NCBI RefSeq assembly: GCF_907165205.1
Contig: NC_058192.1
Span: 35,182,001-35,246,000 of the forward strand
Source: Coccinella septempunctata
Taxonomy: Eukaryota; Arthropoda; Insecta; Coleoptera; Coccinellidae
Length of the DNA: 64,000 bases
Direction of reading: 5' to 3'
Both the position numbers and the translations under genes were made by a program. Position 1 is the stretch's first letter; every line of letters starts with the position of its first letter. The notes below the pieces were generated by a model. The model saw only the letters and a list, made by a program, of their open reading frames with translations, was not told the origin of the DNA and did no database searches. Shown here piece after piece: positions 52,692-63,169 of the stretch.

Positions 52692-53810
52692 ATGGCTAAC
52701 ACCAATCCATGGCAAACTATGAAAAAACGAAAATTTTCAAATCTTTCTCCAGAAATTATCGAAAGTCCACCAACTGAAATCAGCAATAGATTTCAATATT
52801 GAGAAAACAATGCAGACACTGATGAAACCTCACAAATCACACCAATTATACCCAAACCTCCACCCATCTTTATACACGGAGTAACAAACTATCAGGAAAT
52901 GAGAAAGAAATTATTAACAGTAATTGACGATGAACAATATTATTCAAAAGCACTCTCAAACAACTGCATCAAGATAAACGACAGAATACTAGACATCTAC
53001 AGACAATTAGTAAGATTTTTACGTGATGAAAACATTATTTTTCATACTTACCAGATCAAACAAGATAGAGCATACAGGGTGGTTATACGAAATCTTCACT
53101 ACAGCGTCGCAATAGATGAAATAAAATCAGAGTTACAAAAATTAGGACACACAGTTAGAAACATCAGTAACATAAAAGACCGAATGAAAAATCCACTTCC
53201 ACTATTTTTTGTCGACTTAGAACCAAAAACAAACAACAAAGAAATATACGATGTTAAATTCATATTAAATCAAAAAATAGATATCGAACCACCAAAAAGA
53301 AAACGCGAAATCATCCAATGTACCAGATGTCAAGAATATGGACATTCTAAAAGTTACTGTAACAGACCATATATGTGCGTTAAATGCGGCCAACAACACG
53401 ATTCTAAAACTTGTACAAAACCAAAAACAACTCCTGCAAGATGCGCCTTATGTGATGGTGATCACCCATCCAATTACAAAGGATGCCAAGTTTACAAACT
53501 TCTGACAAAAACGAAGAACCACAACCAAACCCTGAGACAACCTGTCAGACTACAAGACGTTCCAGAAACTACACATGAAGTAGACCATAATGCCGCTAAA
53601 CTAATAAATGAACCAAAAAGACTAACTTATGCCCAAGCACTTCAACAAACCAAGGCGCAAGAAGATTATCTTCCACATAATCAAGAAGCTACCCTAGAAA
53701 CCGCGATGACATCCTTTCTCTCACACCTCAAATCAATGATTATGCAAATGATGAACCAAAATCAGATTATTCTTAATCTCTTAACAACACTCGTTAATAA
53801 ATTGAAATAG
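52692..53810 (+). pseudogene. Jockey ORF1 (Gag-like), one in-frame TGA
   Basis: ATG at 52692 opens 'MANTNPWQTMKKRKFSNLS'. A TGA at 52800-52802 (codon 37) interrupts, and the same frame then stays open to 53810. The C-terminal half has three zinc knuckles ('CTRCQEYGHSKSYC', 'CVKCGQQHDSKTC', 'CALCDGDHPSNYKGC'), typical of Jockey ORF1, which binds LINE RNA. Reinitiation at 52899 (a 303-codon frame) could still give the knuckle part. ORF2 starts 8 nt after the ORF1 stop. Confidence 0.82.
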
Positions 53811-53818
53811 CAACAAAA

Positions 53819-56482
53819 ATGGCGGGGTTTATACGTATCGCTTCATGGAACGCCAATGGCCTTCCAAACCACAAAAATGAATTAGCAGCTTTCATGAATA
53901 TTTATAAAATAGATATTATGTTGGTATCGGAAACTCATTTCACAGACAGAACCTACTTCAATCTCCCACAATATAAAATATATTCTGCTGAACATCCAAA
54001 TGGCAGAGCACATGGAGGCTCAGCTATTCTTATTCGTAGCAACCTTAAACACCATGCGTTGACCAACTATATTACTGACGAGATACAAGCAACAATTATC
54101 AGAGTATATACAACTACATGGAGCTTCGAGGTATCATCTATCTACTCCCCGCCACGACATAACATCACAGAAAATAAATACTTGGAATTCTTCAATAAAT
54201 TCGAACAAAAATTCATAGTAGGAGGAGACTGGAATGCCAAGCATACTCACTGGGGATCACGACTGATAACTCCTAAAGGACGCAATCTAATGAAGGTCAT
54301 AGTGAACAAAAATTTAGAAGCAGTTTCTTCAGGAACACCAACATATTGGCCGACTGATCCAAACAAAATCCCTGATCTTTTAGACTTTTTCGTCACTAAA
54401 GGATTTGCAAATGGCCACCTACAAACAGAAGCAACACCGGATCTATCATCAGATCACTCGCCCATTTTACTGAACCTAAGTACAACCCCTATATTCAGGA
54501 AGAATAAACCTACTCTCACAACACATGAGACAAACTGGAACTCATTTAAACAAATCCTAAGTGACAACATCAAACTGGACATTAAACTCAAAGATCATCA
54601 AGATTTGGAAGAAGCCTCCAAATTTATTGTAGAAATGATTCAGAAAGCAGCCTGGGAAAGCACAACAGCGAACTCTAAACAAGATGAAAAAACGAAATTA
54701 CCTCTGTATATTCGAGAAATGGTTACCGCAAAACGACAAGCGAGAGGAAGATGGCAGAGATCTCGTAATGCGACAGATAAAAAAGAATATAACTATCTGG
54801 CTAGAAAACTACATAGGATCCTACAAGAGTATTCCAATTCACAATTTCAGCACCACATAGAGATCATCGATAATAACGGTGAATACAACATCTGGAAAGC
54901 TACGAAAAAGCACAAAAGACCTATAAAGCGGAATCCTCCGATCAGAAAACTAAATGGAGAGTGGGCTAGCTCTGATGAGGATAAAATAACTCTATTCGCA
55001 ACACATTTATCGCAAGTATTTACCCCAGATGAACCCCAACCAGGAATCAATGATGCAGAAGTTGAGTCATTCTTGGATGTTGCCTGTCAAATGTCGCCCC
55101 CTGTTAAACCATTCAAGCCCAAAGAAGTTTTTTATGGAATAAAGAGGTTGAAAAATAAGAAAGCTCCTGGATACGACCTGATAACAGCAGAAATTCTGAA
55201 ACAACTGCCACAAAAAGCAATCATATACATCAATACTCTGTTCAATCGAATGATGAGCCTATCTTACTTTCCCACAATCTGGAAATATGCAGAAATGATT
55301 ATGATATCCAAACCGAACAAACCTGAACATGATGTGAAATCCTATAGACCCATAAGTCTCCTACCAATCCTAGGAAAACTGTTCGAGAAATTACTACTCA
55401 AAAGATTGAAGAAGGACATAAATATGAACGGACTCATACCCAATCATCAACTTGGTTTTAGGGAACACCACTCTGCAGCTCATCAAATACATCGTGTAGT
55501 GAACACTATTACCACAAGCCTAGAAGAGAACAAATATTGTACTGCTGTATTCTTGGATTCATCTCAAGCTTTCGATAAAGTATGGCATAAAGGACTTTTA
55601 TACAAACTGAAGAAACTACTCACTCAGCCATATTACCTTATCTTGAAATCCTATCTTACGAATCGATTCGCCGTAAGATATGGTGATGCTATATCAAGCC
55701 CAACTGAAATAAAAGCAGGAGTTCCACAAGGAAGTATATTGGGTCCACTGCTCTATTTGATCTATACATCCGACGTACCAGAAAATCCAAGTACAACATT
55801 AGCTTCAGTTGCAGACGATATAGCAACGCTTACATCTCACGAAAATGCTGATGTGGCCTCCAAACACCTTCAAGAACATCTGACAGAATTAGGACAATGG
55901 TATCGAAAATGGCGACTTACTATCAATGAAACGAAGTCAGTACAAGTTACCTTCACCAATAAAAGAAGTATCTGCCCTCCTGTACAAATCCATGATACTC
56001 AAGTACCGTTGAGAACAGAAGCAAAATATCTTGGTATTCATCCTCAACGCCTCACTTGGAAACCACACATCCTAGCCAAAAAAACACAAATAAACATGAA
56101 AATCAGACAAATGTATTGGCTCATAGGAAGAAAATCCAAATTATCACTTCAGAATAAGATACTGGTCTACAAGGCGATAATTGAACCGATCTGGACATAT
56201 GGCATACAATTTTGGGGATGTGCTAAAAGATCCAATATTCAAATAATACAGAGACTCCAATCCATAATACTACGCTCGATAACAGATGCGCCGTGGTATG
56301 TATCTAACTACATTATCCATAACGATCTAATGATACCATTTATCGATGACGAAATCAAAAAACGCGCAGCAAAGTACCATCAGAACCTTGAAGGACATGA
56401 AAACATCCTCATAGACCAACTGGCACGAGATCCCTACAATATAAGAAGACTACAAAGAACTTGGCCAACTGACTTTAGTTGA
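53819..56482 (+). CDS. Jockey ORF2: endonuclease and reverse transcriptase
   Basis: 887 codons, unbroken. The APE-type endonuclease occupies about 1-225 ('ASWNANGL', 'VSETHF', 'GGDWNAKHTHWGS', 'SDHSPI'). RT occupies about 440-720: 'KAPGYDLITAEILK', 'YRPISLLPILGKLFEKLL', D580 in 'VFLDSSQAFDKVWH', 'GVPQGSILGPLLY' and V664-A-D-D. The usual aromatic residue before ADD is Val and the following Thr is Ile. The C-terminal part has 'TYGIQFWGCAKRSN' and 'PWYVSNYIIHND'. It nicks DNA and reverse-transcribes LINE RNA at the nick. The changed active-site neighbours may lower activity. Confidence 0.9.
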   Translation: MAGFIRIASWNANGLPNHKNELAAFMNIYKIDIMLVSETHFTDRTYFNLPQYKIYSAEHPNGRAHGGSAILIRSNLKHHALTNYITDEIQATIIRVYTTTWSFEVSSIYSPPRHNITENKYLEFFNKFEQKFIVGGDWNAKHTHWGSRLITPKGRNLMKVIVNKNLEAVSSGTPTYWPTDPNKIPDLLDFFVTKGFANGHLQTEATPDLSSDHSPILLNLSTTPIFRKNKPTLTTHETNWNSFKQILSDNIKLDIKLKDHQDLEEASKFIVEMIQKAAWESTTANSKQDEKTKLPLYIREMVTAKRQARGRWQRSRNATDKKEYNYLARKLHRILQEYSNSQFQHHIEIIDNNGEYNIWKATKKHKRPIKRNPPIRKLNGEWASSDEDKITLFATHLSQVFTPDEPQPGINDAEVESFLDVACQMSPPVKPFKPKEVFYGIKRLKNKKAPGYDLITAEILKQLPQKAIIYINTLFNRMMSLSYFPTIWKYAEMIMISKPNKPEHDVKSYRPISLLPILGKLFEKLLLKRLKKDINMNGLIPNHQLGFREHHSAAHQIHRVVNTITTSLEENKYCTAVFLDSSQAFDKVWHKGLLYKLKKLLTQPYYLILKSYLTNRFAVRYGDAISSPTEIKAGVPQGSILGPLLYLIYTSDVPENPSTTLASVADDIATLTSHENADVASKHLQEHLTELGQWYRKWRLTINETKSVQVTFTNKRSICPPVQIHDTQVPLRTEAKYLGIHPQRLTWKPHILAKKTQINMKIRQMYWLIGRKSKLSLQNKILVYKAIIEPIWTYGIQFWGCAKRSNIQIIQRLQSIILRSITDAPWYVSNYIIHNDLMIPFIDDEIKKRAAKYHQNLEGHENILIDQLARDPYNIRRLQRTWPTDFS

Positions 56483-56775
56483 AGTTTTGTACAGAAATAT
56501 CAATATTGTTTGATAACTTCTTCATGTCAATTAATAGTTCAACATATTTACTTAATACTTAAGAATAGTAGATTGTAAATTTCAATAAAGAGTTATAAAA
56601 AAAAATATCTATTGGTAGATTTCAATATTTGTAAAAATAAAAATATCGACGTCAAATATGTTCCGCCGAAGACAAAAAAATGGTACGAACTGACCAGCCC
56701 TCTGGCCCAACAATCGATCGGCCCACCGGGAATCTTCCCGGTTTCCCGGTGGTCCCATCCGCCCCTGTTAACAAT

Positions 56776-57049
56776 TCACACCAAGTTCCAATTCAATTGA
56801 GCGAACGAATCATCTAGAATCGAATGAATTGAATTGAGCAGATTCAACAGGTTTCACCGGTTTTTTTGAACAGCTGATTGACAGCGATTTTAAGGTTACG
56901 TTCACCGAAGCATGTTACGATAAACGCAGTCACCGAGTTGATAGTCATTTTCTGACGAATAGTAAAAGATCTCCCATGAAGTTCATCATTCATTAATTTT
57001 GATTGATGAAACATTCTACACTTTATAAATATATTTGAAATTTTACGAA
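56776..57049. other. Short unannotated gap right of the hAT element
   Basis: AT-rich, with a GAATTGAATTGAGC-like repeat word at about 56825-56840. Nothing is recognised. Confidence 0.4.
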
Positions 57050-58340
57050 TTATTTGAATTCAATGCAGTTCCTCTGAAATGAATTCATTAGTGACTGGGT
57101 GAGATGGTTGAAATAGATGAATCTTTCGGGAGAAATACTGAATACTTCCATACACCAAAATTTTTTAATATTCACCTCTTTTATTAAAATTTCTTTATCA
57201 TCAAACAGTTTTCTCATTTCCTTTTCCAAAAATGATACAATTAAAAATACAATGTTTGAAGCAAGAACCAAGCCACCTCTACTAACAAAACTTGTGAAGC
57301 TTTTGAACCTCTCAGGGGGTGCACTGTAAGTATGGTCACCATCATTAGAGCTCCTATCTTGTAGAATATTGACACAGTGGCTGCATTCTGTTTTTTCTGA
57401 CAGAATGCGCACTATGTAGCCGGAAATAAAATATACAACATTTTCCTGATACTCCGACAGATTTTTCTGCTCGAAGTATCTGGAGAAATATTCAATACTT
57501 TCCATTTCGAAGTTATTTTGATCACTCTTTTGATTTTTAAATTCAAATGCAGGGCTGCAATACTCTCCAAATTCTCAGCAATTGGCATTAACAGAGGCCT
57601 TTATTGAATTTCTAAATAGTAATTGCCTAAGTAACCATTTAAATTGCTGTGAATTTGGATTATTATTCCAGCCCCCCTTGACCTGATGCAGCAGAAATAC
57701 AATTCCAGATGATCCTGTGAAAACTTATATGTGAGGAAGTATTTCAAAGGATCATCTGAAGATAAAAGGTCCCTGGCTAGCCCTAGTGTACTCTTCATGG
57801 TCAAAATAAATCCTAAAGCGAATGTCTTTCGACAGTGAAAAAGAATGTTGGTATCATCAATTTCCAATGATTCTAAATATTCTATAGTTTCACTGAGAAT
57901 TTCCTCAACATACCTCAGGGAAGAAGATCTAATTGGAGCTTTGAACCCTCTCTGGAACAGATTTCTAGAATTAAGAACGTCAAACACTCTATCAATTTTT
58001 CTAATGAATTCAACGGTAGCGGCGCTATCTTTGAATTGTCTTACATTTTTTATCAAGAAATTCAATAGCATCCGCTACCCTATTACTCATTGTTTGAGTA
58101 GCTAATCTGCCATTCATAATTCTATTTTTATAATTGATATGCTGAGATGAGAGGGAATTAGCCAACCTTAGACCTTCCTCACTTTGAACTTTTTCTAATT
58201 CCTTGACAAACTGCCAAGAAATGTTTCCTGTGGGGGACTGCAAATTTTTTTCTGCAAACGTATTTCTACGGATACCAATTTTTCCTTCCTGTAGGTTTGG
58301 TCCAAAGTTGTAAAGTAAATGGTTTTCGCAGAGGGAACCT
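57050..58340 (-). pseudogene. P-element/THAP9-type transposase, frameshifted
   Basis: Three minus-strand frames continue one protein. 58340-58025: 'ENHLLYNFGPNLQEGKIG', 'KVQSEEGLRLANSLSSQHIN' and 'TMSNRVADAIEFLDK'. 58071-57601: 'FNVLNSR'-like 'VFDVLNSRNLFQRGFKAP', then 'TYKFSQDHLELYFCCIRSRG', the P-type signature block. 57505-57050: 'YFISGYIVRILSEKTECSHC' and 'RGGLVLASN'. Shifts lie around 58050 and 57680. The N-terminal THAP domain and the first catalytic segment are not seen. Such proteins cut and join P elements; this copy cannot. Confidence 0.75.
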
Positions 58341-58859
58341 AAAACAATGAAAAACATGAAGCATAATTCCTAATTATTTACTGCTTCTCTCCTTTTGTGG
58401 ATTCTCAGTTCCGTCAAACTGATCAGGATGGATTGGTTTATGTGATCCCAACACTACACAGAAAAAATATTATATTATATTATATTTATGTCCCCTGCCT
58501 TATGGCATCCGTTTACAACACAATACTGGACCATTTTTGTTATGAAATTCTTCTTATTCAAAATGTTTCTTGTTTCTGCAAAAACCACTTTTGTCACTCT
58601 GGGAAACACATAGACTTAAAAAACACTCACCAAAAAACTATATTTGGGCTTTGAAAAAGCACAAGAAATTCTGTTCAACAGCTAACTTGACTTGATATAT
58701 AGACATTTTTCGAGTTTCTTAGGAATGTAAATCGGAAGTATATGGCTTCTGAACAATTTTTCACCACGATTTTTACTAAAATACTGACATAAAGACATTA
58801 AACAATGTAATTTAAAATTTATCTACGAAAATGACATTTAAATTTAGGTTATAATAGTG
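58341..58859. other. Unannotated gap between transposase and Penelope parts
   Basis: A possible acceptor (TTTTAG on the minus strand near 58334) borders the transposase. The open + strand frame 58397-58654 has no similarity that I know. Confidence 0.35.
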
Positions 58860-58869
58860 TTAAAAAAAC

Positions 58870-59392
58870 ACGCTAGAGAGAGATGGGTTGCTCTACATCT
58901 TCCCTCTCAGTCGGACACACTTTTCGTCGAATTTTGCTACCTACGAAGCCATTCCAGTTCGCATAGAGTTCAATGATATACAACACCCGACTTCCTGAAA
59001 TCAGGATCATCATCTTTCAGTCGAGAAAATAGGCATTTTACGGTCTTTTTATAATAACTGACAATAGTAGAAGATGTTGTGCGCATGACATTAACCATTC
59101 TTTGGCTTAATTGTGGGACATAAATCAGTTTAAAATATTTTTTATCTCCATTATCTGCGCCAACACTAACACTTGGCTGAAGAGTTCGGCGATCAGCACC
59201 ATGAAAAATCGTATTAACAAGGGTCTTCGGATACCCATTCTGGAATAGAACATTAGCCTGTTCAATGAAATTTTTTTCATGAAATGACACATGCGACAAG
59301 GTTAGAATTTTGTGCTTAATCGACTTGATGATCGCTAGTTTTTGAGATGTTGTATGGAGTGATTTAAAATGTAAGGTTCGATGAGATGCCAT
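58870..59392 (-). pseudogene. Penelope-like RT thumb and decayed GIY-YIG region
   Basis: The minus frame 59392-58970 ('RTLHFKSLHTTSQKLAIIKS', 'FHEKNFIEQANVLFQNGYP', 'LIYVPQLSQRMVN') is the region after the RT core in Penelope-like proteins, leading to 'SGVVYH' where the GIY-YIG endonuclease begins. Beyond 58980 all frames are broken, though one holds 'YANWNGFVGSKIRRK', loosely fitting the YIG part. The endonuclease is therefore lost. Confidence 0.65.
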
Positions 59393-59399
59393 AGGTTTC

Positions 59400-59565
59400 T
59401 GTCGAAGTAGAATTTATTCAGAATAAAGTTTTATAATATTATTATTGACAAATTGATTGACACCTTTTTTTGATTGACAAGTCCTATGTATTTTTATATT
59501 AAATAAATATATAATATAAATATAATGAATATAATGCTTGCTGAAAAACATTTCCAGCTTCAACA
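59400..59565 (-). repeat. 3' LTR of the Copia element
   Basis: 166 bp, starting TGTCGAAG on the plus strand (one change from TGTTGAAG in the other LTR) and ending CTTCAACA. It differs from 62460-62630 mainly by indels near 59515. Confidence 0.88.
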
Positions 59566-59572
59566 CCTTCTC

Positions 59573-60325
59573 TCATTGGGATATTTTGGTTAATCCCATT
59601 TTCTTTATGAGAGTATGCAGCCTTGGTTTGAACAGAGGTTTTGTCATTAAGTCTGCCAGTTGATCCTCTGTTGAAACTTTTTCAACTTTCAACTCTCCAT
59701 CTAGAAGTTCACGCACAAAGAAATGTCTTATGTGTATATGTTTAGTGCGTCTGTGGAATTCTGGGTTTTGGCTCAGTCTAATAGCAGCTTCGTTGTCTAC
59801 CATCAATGTTGGAACTGACTGAACACTGAGTATTTCCTTAAATAACCGCTTTAGCCATTCAATTTCTCGTGCAGCTTCACTAGCAGCCACTATTTCTGCC
59901 TCTGTTGTGGAAATTGCTACAGATGTTTGACGTTGACTAAGCCAAGATATAGATCCACCAGCATACATGCATAAAACGCCCGAAGTGGAACGTCCTGTTT
60001 CACTATCTACTCCATGGTCTGCATCACTGAAGGCCACCAACTCATCTCTTTCCTCTGGCTTGTAGCTAAGACCAAGATCCATTGTGCCCTTCAGATAACG
60101 AAATATCCTCTTCACTTTCATACAATCTGCATTCGTTGGATTTTCTAGCTTTCTTGATGCGATACTTACAGCATAAGCTATGTCTGGTCTTGTACTTGTC
60201 ATTAAGTACATAAAAGCACCAACCGCTTCTCTATAAGGGAAGGTTCTGTTCAATTCGACATTTTCCTTCCCTAATTGAAAACCTTCCTTCACAATTCGAG
60301 TTGTCACTGGTTTGCAGTCTAACAT
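59573..60325 (-). pseudogene. Copia RNase H domain
   Basis: 250 open codons. 'FPYREAVGAFMYLMTSTRPD' and 'RIFRYLKGTMDLGLSY' end the RT connection. RNase H follows with 'FSDADHGVDSETGRSTSG', 'STTEAEIVAASEAAREIEWL', 'VDNEAAIRLSQNPEFHRRTK' and 'STEDQLADLMTKPL'. It is open by itself but lacks the RT in front of it, so it is a stranded domain. It ends seven bases before the 3' LTR. Confidence 0.85.
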
Positions 60326-60500
60326 ACCATATCTTTAAAGGATTTTCTTAGTATAAGAAGATTAACTCATTAGAACGGTGCCGTTCTCTTCTCTCCGAAT
60401 TTGGAGTCCAAGAAAATAAGATGCCGGTTTTATTGTTATTTTGGTTTCTTATTAAACCATATATATTTCATAGGGAGATTTTCCTTCAACACTTGATTTA

Positions 60501-61500
60501 CTAGTTCGATTCAAAATGTATGTTGCTGTGTTGATTAATTCTGCCCAAAAACTTTGATTCCTTCTCTACGTGCATTGAAGCTCTTGCGGTTTCAACAACA
60601 GTTCGGTTCTCTCTTTCTGCACACCCGTTCTGTTGTGGCGTATATGGCATGATCAGTCTTTGTTGTATTCCATAATGGTTTAGTATTTTTCTTACTCTCA
60701 TATTGTCGAACTCACCATCATTGTCCGAAATGATTTCTTTCACGCCATATCTTGCAGCTTTAATTTTCTCTAGGACAATGTTTAAATTATCTATCACTTC
60801 TGATTTGTGTTTCATGAAATATATAAAACGATACCTGCTATAATCATCCTTGAATAAGACATAATATCGATAGCCAGATTTGGATGGGTCGAATGGACCA
60901 CAAACATCAGTATGTAAGAGTTCACCAGGAGCACTGGCTCGATCTCTTGTACCAAATTTAAGTACATGAGCCTTTCCATAGACACAACCTTCGCATAATT
61001 CACTGTCAAGATTAACATCTAATCCCAGTTCCCTTTTCAGTATTGTTTTTATATATCTCTTATGTTGATGTCCAAATCTTTCATGATATAACTGTAAAAC
61101 ATTATCATTATTAACTAAATTAATTTCTTTGGAATTTTCTGGCTTTAAAGACTTCATTTTAAGTTTATACAATCCTCCTGAACAATTTCTTGATCCAACA
61201 AGTATAACTTCTCCTGATAGCTTGAAATAACATTCTTTTGTTGTTAACAAGAATTCACTGTTTGGATTCTTATCTTGTGCTGACAATGTTGAAAATAAGT
61301 TTTTCTTGATACTCGGAACATACCACATTTCAGTCAGAGGAAAAACTTGCATTTTTACGTTCACGTTTGTTTTCACTCTAACTGTACCTTTTCCTAATGC
61401 TGGTACTGACTCTCCATTTGCTGTTGTTATTTGATGATGATTGTTAAATCATCTCTCAAAAACGTCACTTTGATTGGTAATGTGATTGGTTGCGCCATTA
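60501..61500 (-). pseudogene. Copia protease remnant and integrase
   Basis: A protease motif 'VDNGATNH' lies near 61490, behind an in-frame TGA. The integrase frame 61376-60501 has the zinc module ('LYHERFGHQH' ... 'LCEGCVYGK'), then 'LLHTDVCGPF', 'EIISDNDGEFDN' and 'YTPQQNGCAERENRT', giving the D, D and E. It shifts after 'SMHVEKESKFLG'. Downstream, about 175 nt (60500-60326) jump from an integrase tail to RNase H, so the RT core is deleted. Confidence 0.82.
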
Positions 61501-61629
61501 TCCACGTATCAATTTTCTTTATAATTTTCACACAACAATACAACATTTGAAACGGCTAATAATGAAACTTTGTTGTTCGCATCACTAGCTCTATCAGTAT
61601 TGTCAGGTTTTGGTGGCTCGCCATCTGCC

Positions 61630-62388
61630 TTCCATTTCAGGCACTGCTTTATTTTATGTCCTCGTGATTTACAGTATTTACAAAACAAATTGCTCTTTTG
61701 TTTGCTGTATACAATACTTCCTGTTTATTCTCGTTTCTGCTTGATAATGCTTTTTCATAAGCAGACAATTGATTCCTCAAATTACCTATAGTTCTATCTT
61801 TGATTGATACGAGCATCCAACTTGACTTGAACGAGAAATAATCTGAAGGTAGAGTTTCTAATATTTTACAAATAAGCAAAATTTCAGGTAAATCACACTG
61901 ACACGCATTTCCAGCACTAACTTTGTCCTTCGAAATTTCTTTTTGAAGTTTATCCCAAAGATTCTTTAGTTTCGATGTATGTGTTGCTATATCATCATCA
62001 GCTTGTCTTTCATAGCTAAAGAATTGCATGCACAGGTCATATGTTTTGTCCTCAACATTGCCATCATAAAGTCTGTGCAATTCCAGCCAAATTTCTCTAG
62101 CGGATGTGAAACGCATTACTTTTTCTAAAGTTTCTTGTGTTATGTTTAGAGTTAGAACTAATAGAGCATTAGTATCGGCCTGATTGAAACCAGATAAGTC
62201 TTTCTCATACCTCTCTGTTTGTCATCAGTTGTAGCATCTTCTGGTAAGGATTTAGGGGCTTCCAATTTTCCTTCGATAACTTCTAAACCACCTTTAATTC
62301 TTCTCAACAAAATGCACAATTTATATTTCCAGGTTGACCAGTTTGACTTTCCCTCAAGCAAACCAATTTGTACTTTACTTGCATCCAT
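61630..62388 (-). pseudogene. Copia Gag, frameshifted
   Basis: It starts 'MDASKVQIGLLEGKSNWSTW' at 62388, a typical Copia Gag opening, then breaks at about 62158. It resumes 62116-61649 ('FTSAREIWLELHRLYDGNVE', 'ETLPSDYFSFKSSWM'), the UBN2-type domain. A CCHC knuckle 'CKYCKSRGHKIKQC' follows near 61685-61640 in another phase. Confidence 0.8.
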
Positions 62389-62459
62389 TTTCTCAGTTTA
62401 ATTCTTTTGCAATTTATAACTTTATTTTTATTCTGTTTCTCAACCACGCTCTGCTACCA

Positions 62460-62630
62460 TGTTGAAGTAGAATTTATTCAGAATAAAGTTTTACAATATT
62501 ATTATTGACAAATTGATTGACACCTTTCTTTTATTGACAAGTCCTATGTATTTTGATATTAAATAAATATATAATTATCATAGAACCAAAATAAACTAAT
62601 GCTTGCTGAAAAACATTTCCAGCTTCAACA
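62460..62630 (-). repeat. 5' LTR of the Copia element
   Basis: 171 bp, paired with 59400-59565. The primer-binding site lies directly inside (62449-62459). Confidence 0.88.
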
Positions 62631-62710
62631 GTTTCGAGTATGAGTCAGTTATTATACGACCATCTTTTCTAATTAGGAGGACGTCAAGAAATAGTTATTT
62701 TCCTATCAAG

Positions 62711-62807
62711 TGCGGAAAGTGATACTTGCCCGCACGAAACTGCCGTTGCCCGAACGATGCGAAGCAGAGTTCGGGTAAGCAGTTGAGTGCGGGCAAGACA
62801 CTTTCCG
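62711..62807. repeat. Hairpin repeat with GCGGAAAGTG ends
   Basis: GCGGAAAGTG at 62711 pairs with CACTTTCCGC ending at 62807. CTTGCCCGCAC and GCCCGAAC also pair with their complements inside (arms about 40 nt, imperfect). It is GC-rich against AT-rich surroundings, a small MITE-like insertion. Confidence 0.7.
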
Positions 62808-63005
62808 CAAGAGTTAGGAACAATATTTTTTCTACAAGCGCTTGAGATATATAAATATATCAATTGCACGATACAGATCATATCTCATTTGATTAATTTA
62901 TATAAAATGACAGACGTAATTCTGCATGTCGTTACCATGGGTTACTCATCGTTGACGTTCGGTGCATAGAGACATGATAGAATTTAATTTATTCTATAAG
63001 ATTTG

Positions 63006-63147
63006 CGTGCGGGAAAAACCCCTGCTAATCCATTCCCGCACGCATTTGCGTGCGGGAAAGAAATAGCAGGCGTTTTTCCCGCACGTTTTGGAAAAGTGAC
63101 TCTTTGCAACTTGAAATGCGTGCGGGAAAAAGGTTGAACGCGCACGC
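63006..63147. repeat. Hairpin repeat with CGTGCGGGAAAAA motifs
   Basis: 63006-63042 and 63047-63085 are near-perfect complements (CGTGCGGGAAAAAC...TTCCCGCACGC). Another GCGTGCGGGAAAAAGG occurs at 63118, closing with CGCGCACGC at about 63147. It interrupts the Penelope-like RT after 'QDGKIPF'. Confidence 0.7.
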
Positions 63148-63169
63148 TTGTAGAAAAAGGAATTTTACC

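Larger units (their letters stand above)
52500..56606 (+). mobile_element. Jockey-clade LINE, nearly full length
   Basis: 5' UTR (start uncertain, about 52500), ORF1 from 52692, ORF2 53819-56482, and a 3' UTR with AATAAA near 56583 and a poly(A) run at 56598-56606. Flanking duplications were not identified. ORF2 is intact; ORF1 has one early stop. It sits just inside the right end of the hAT element. Confidence 0.85.
35729..56767. mobile_element. hAT-type transposon, split by later insertions
   Basis: The left end CAGGGGCGGATGGG (35729) and right end (complement of the same 14 bases, ending 56767) are perfect TIRs of hAT type. They are flanked by the identical 8-bp sequence TTAACAAT at 35721-35728 and 56768-56775. 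An 8-bp duplication is diagnostic for hAT-like insertion. Without gypsy A (with B) and the Jockey LINE, the element would be about 2 kb. Its own parts (35729-36562, 51526 to about 52500, and about 56607-56767) show no transposase, so it was non-autonomous or is decayed. Confidence 0.8.
59400..62630 (-). mobile_element. Copia element with RT deleted
   Basis: LTRs 59400-59565 and 62460-62630 (TGTTGAAG...CTTCAACA) are flanked by GTTTC at 59395-59399 and 62631-62635. PBS TGGTAGCAGAG (minus, 62459-62449) touches the 5' LTR and fits initiator tRNA-Met. The order gag, protease, integrase, (RT lost), RNase H is the Copia order. Confidence 0.88.

Noticed and set aside
12541..58340. Single P-element with THAP at 12.5 kb and transposase at 57-58 kb
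   Set aside because: The parts lie on opposite strands and 45 kb apart, with nothing linking them.
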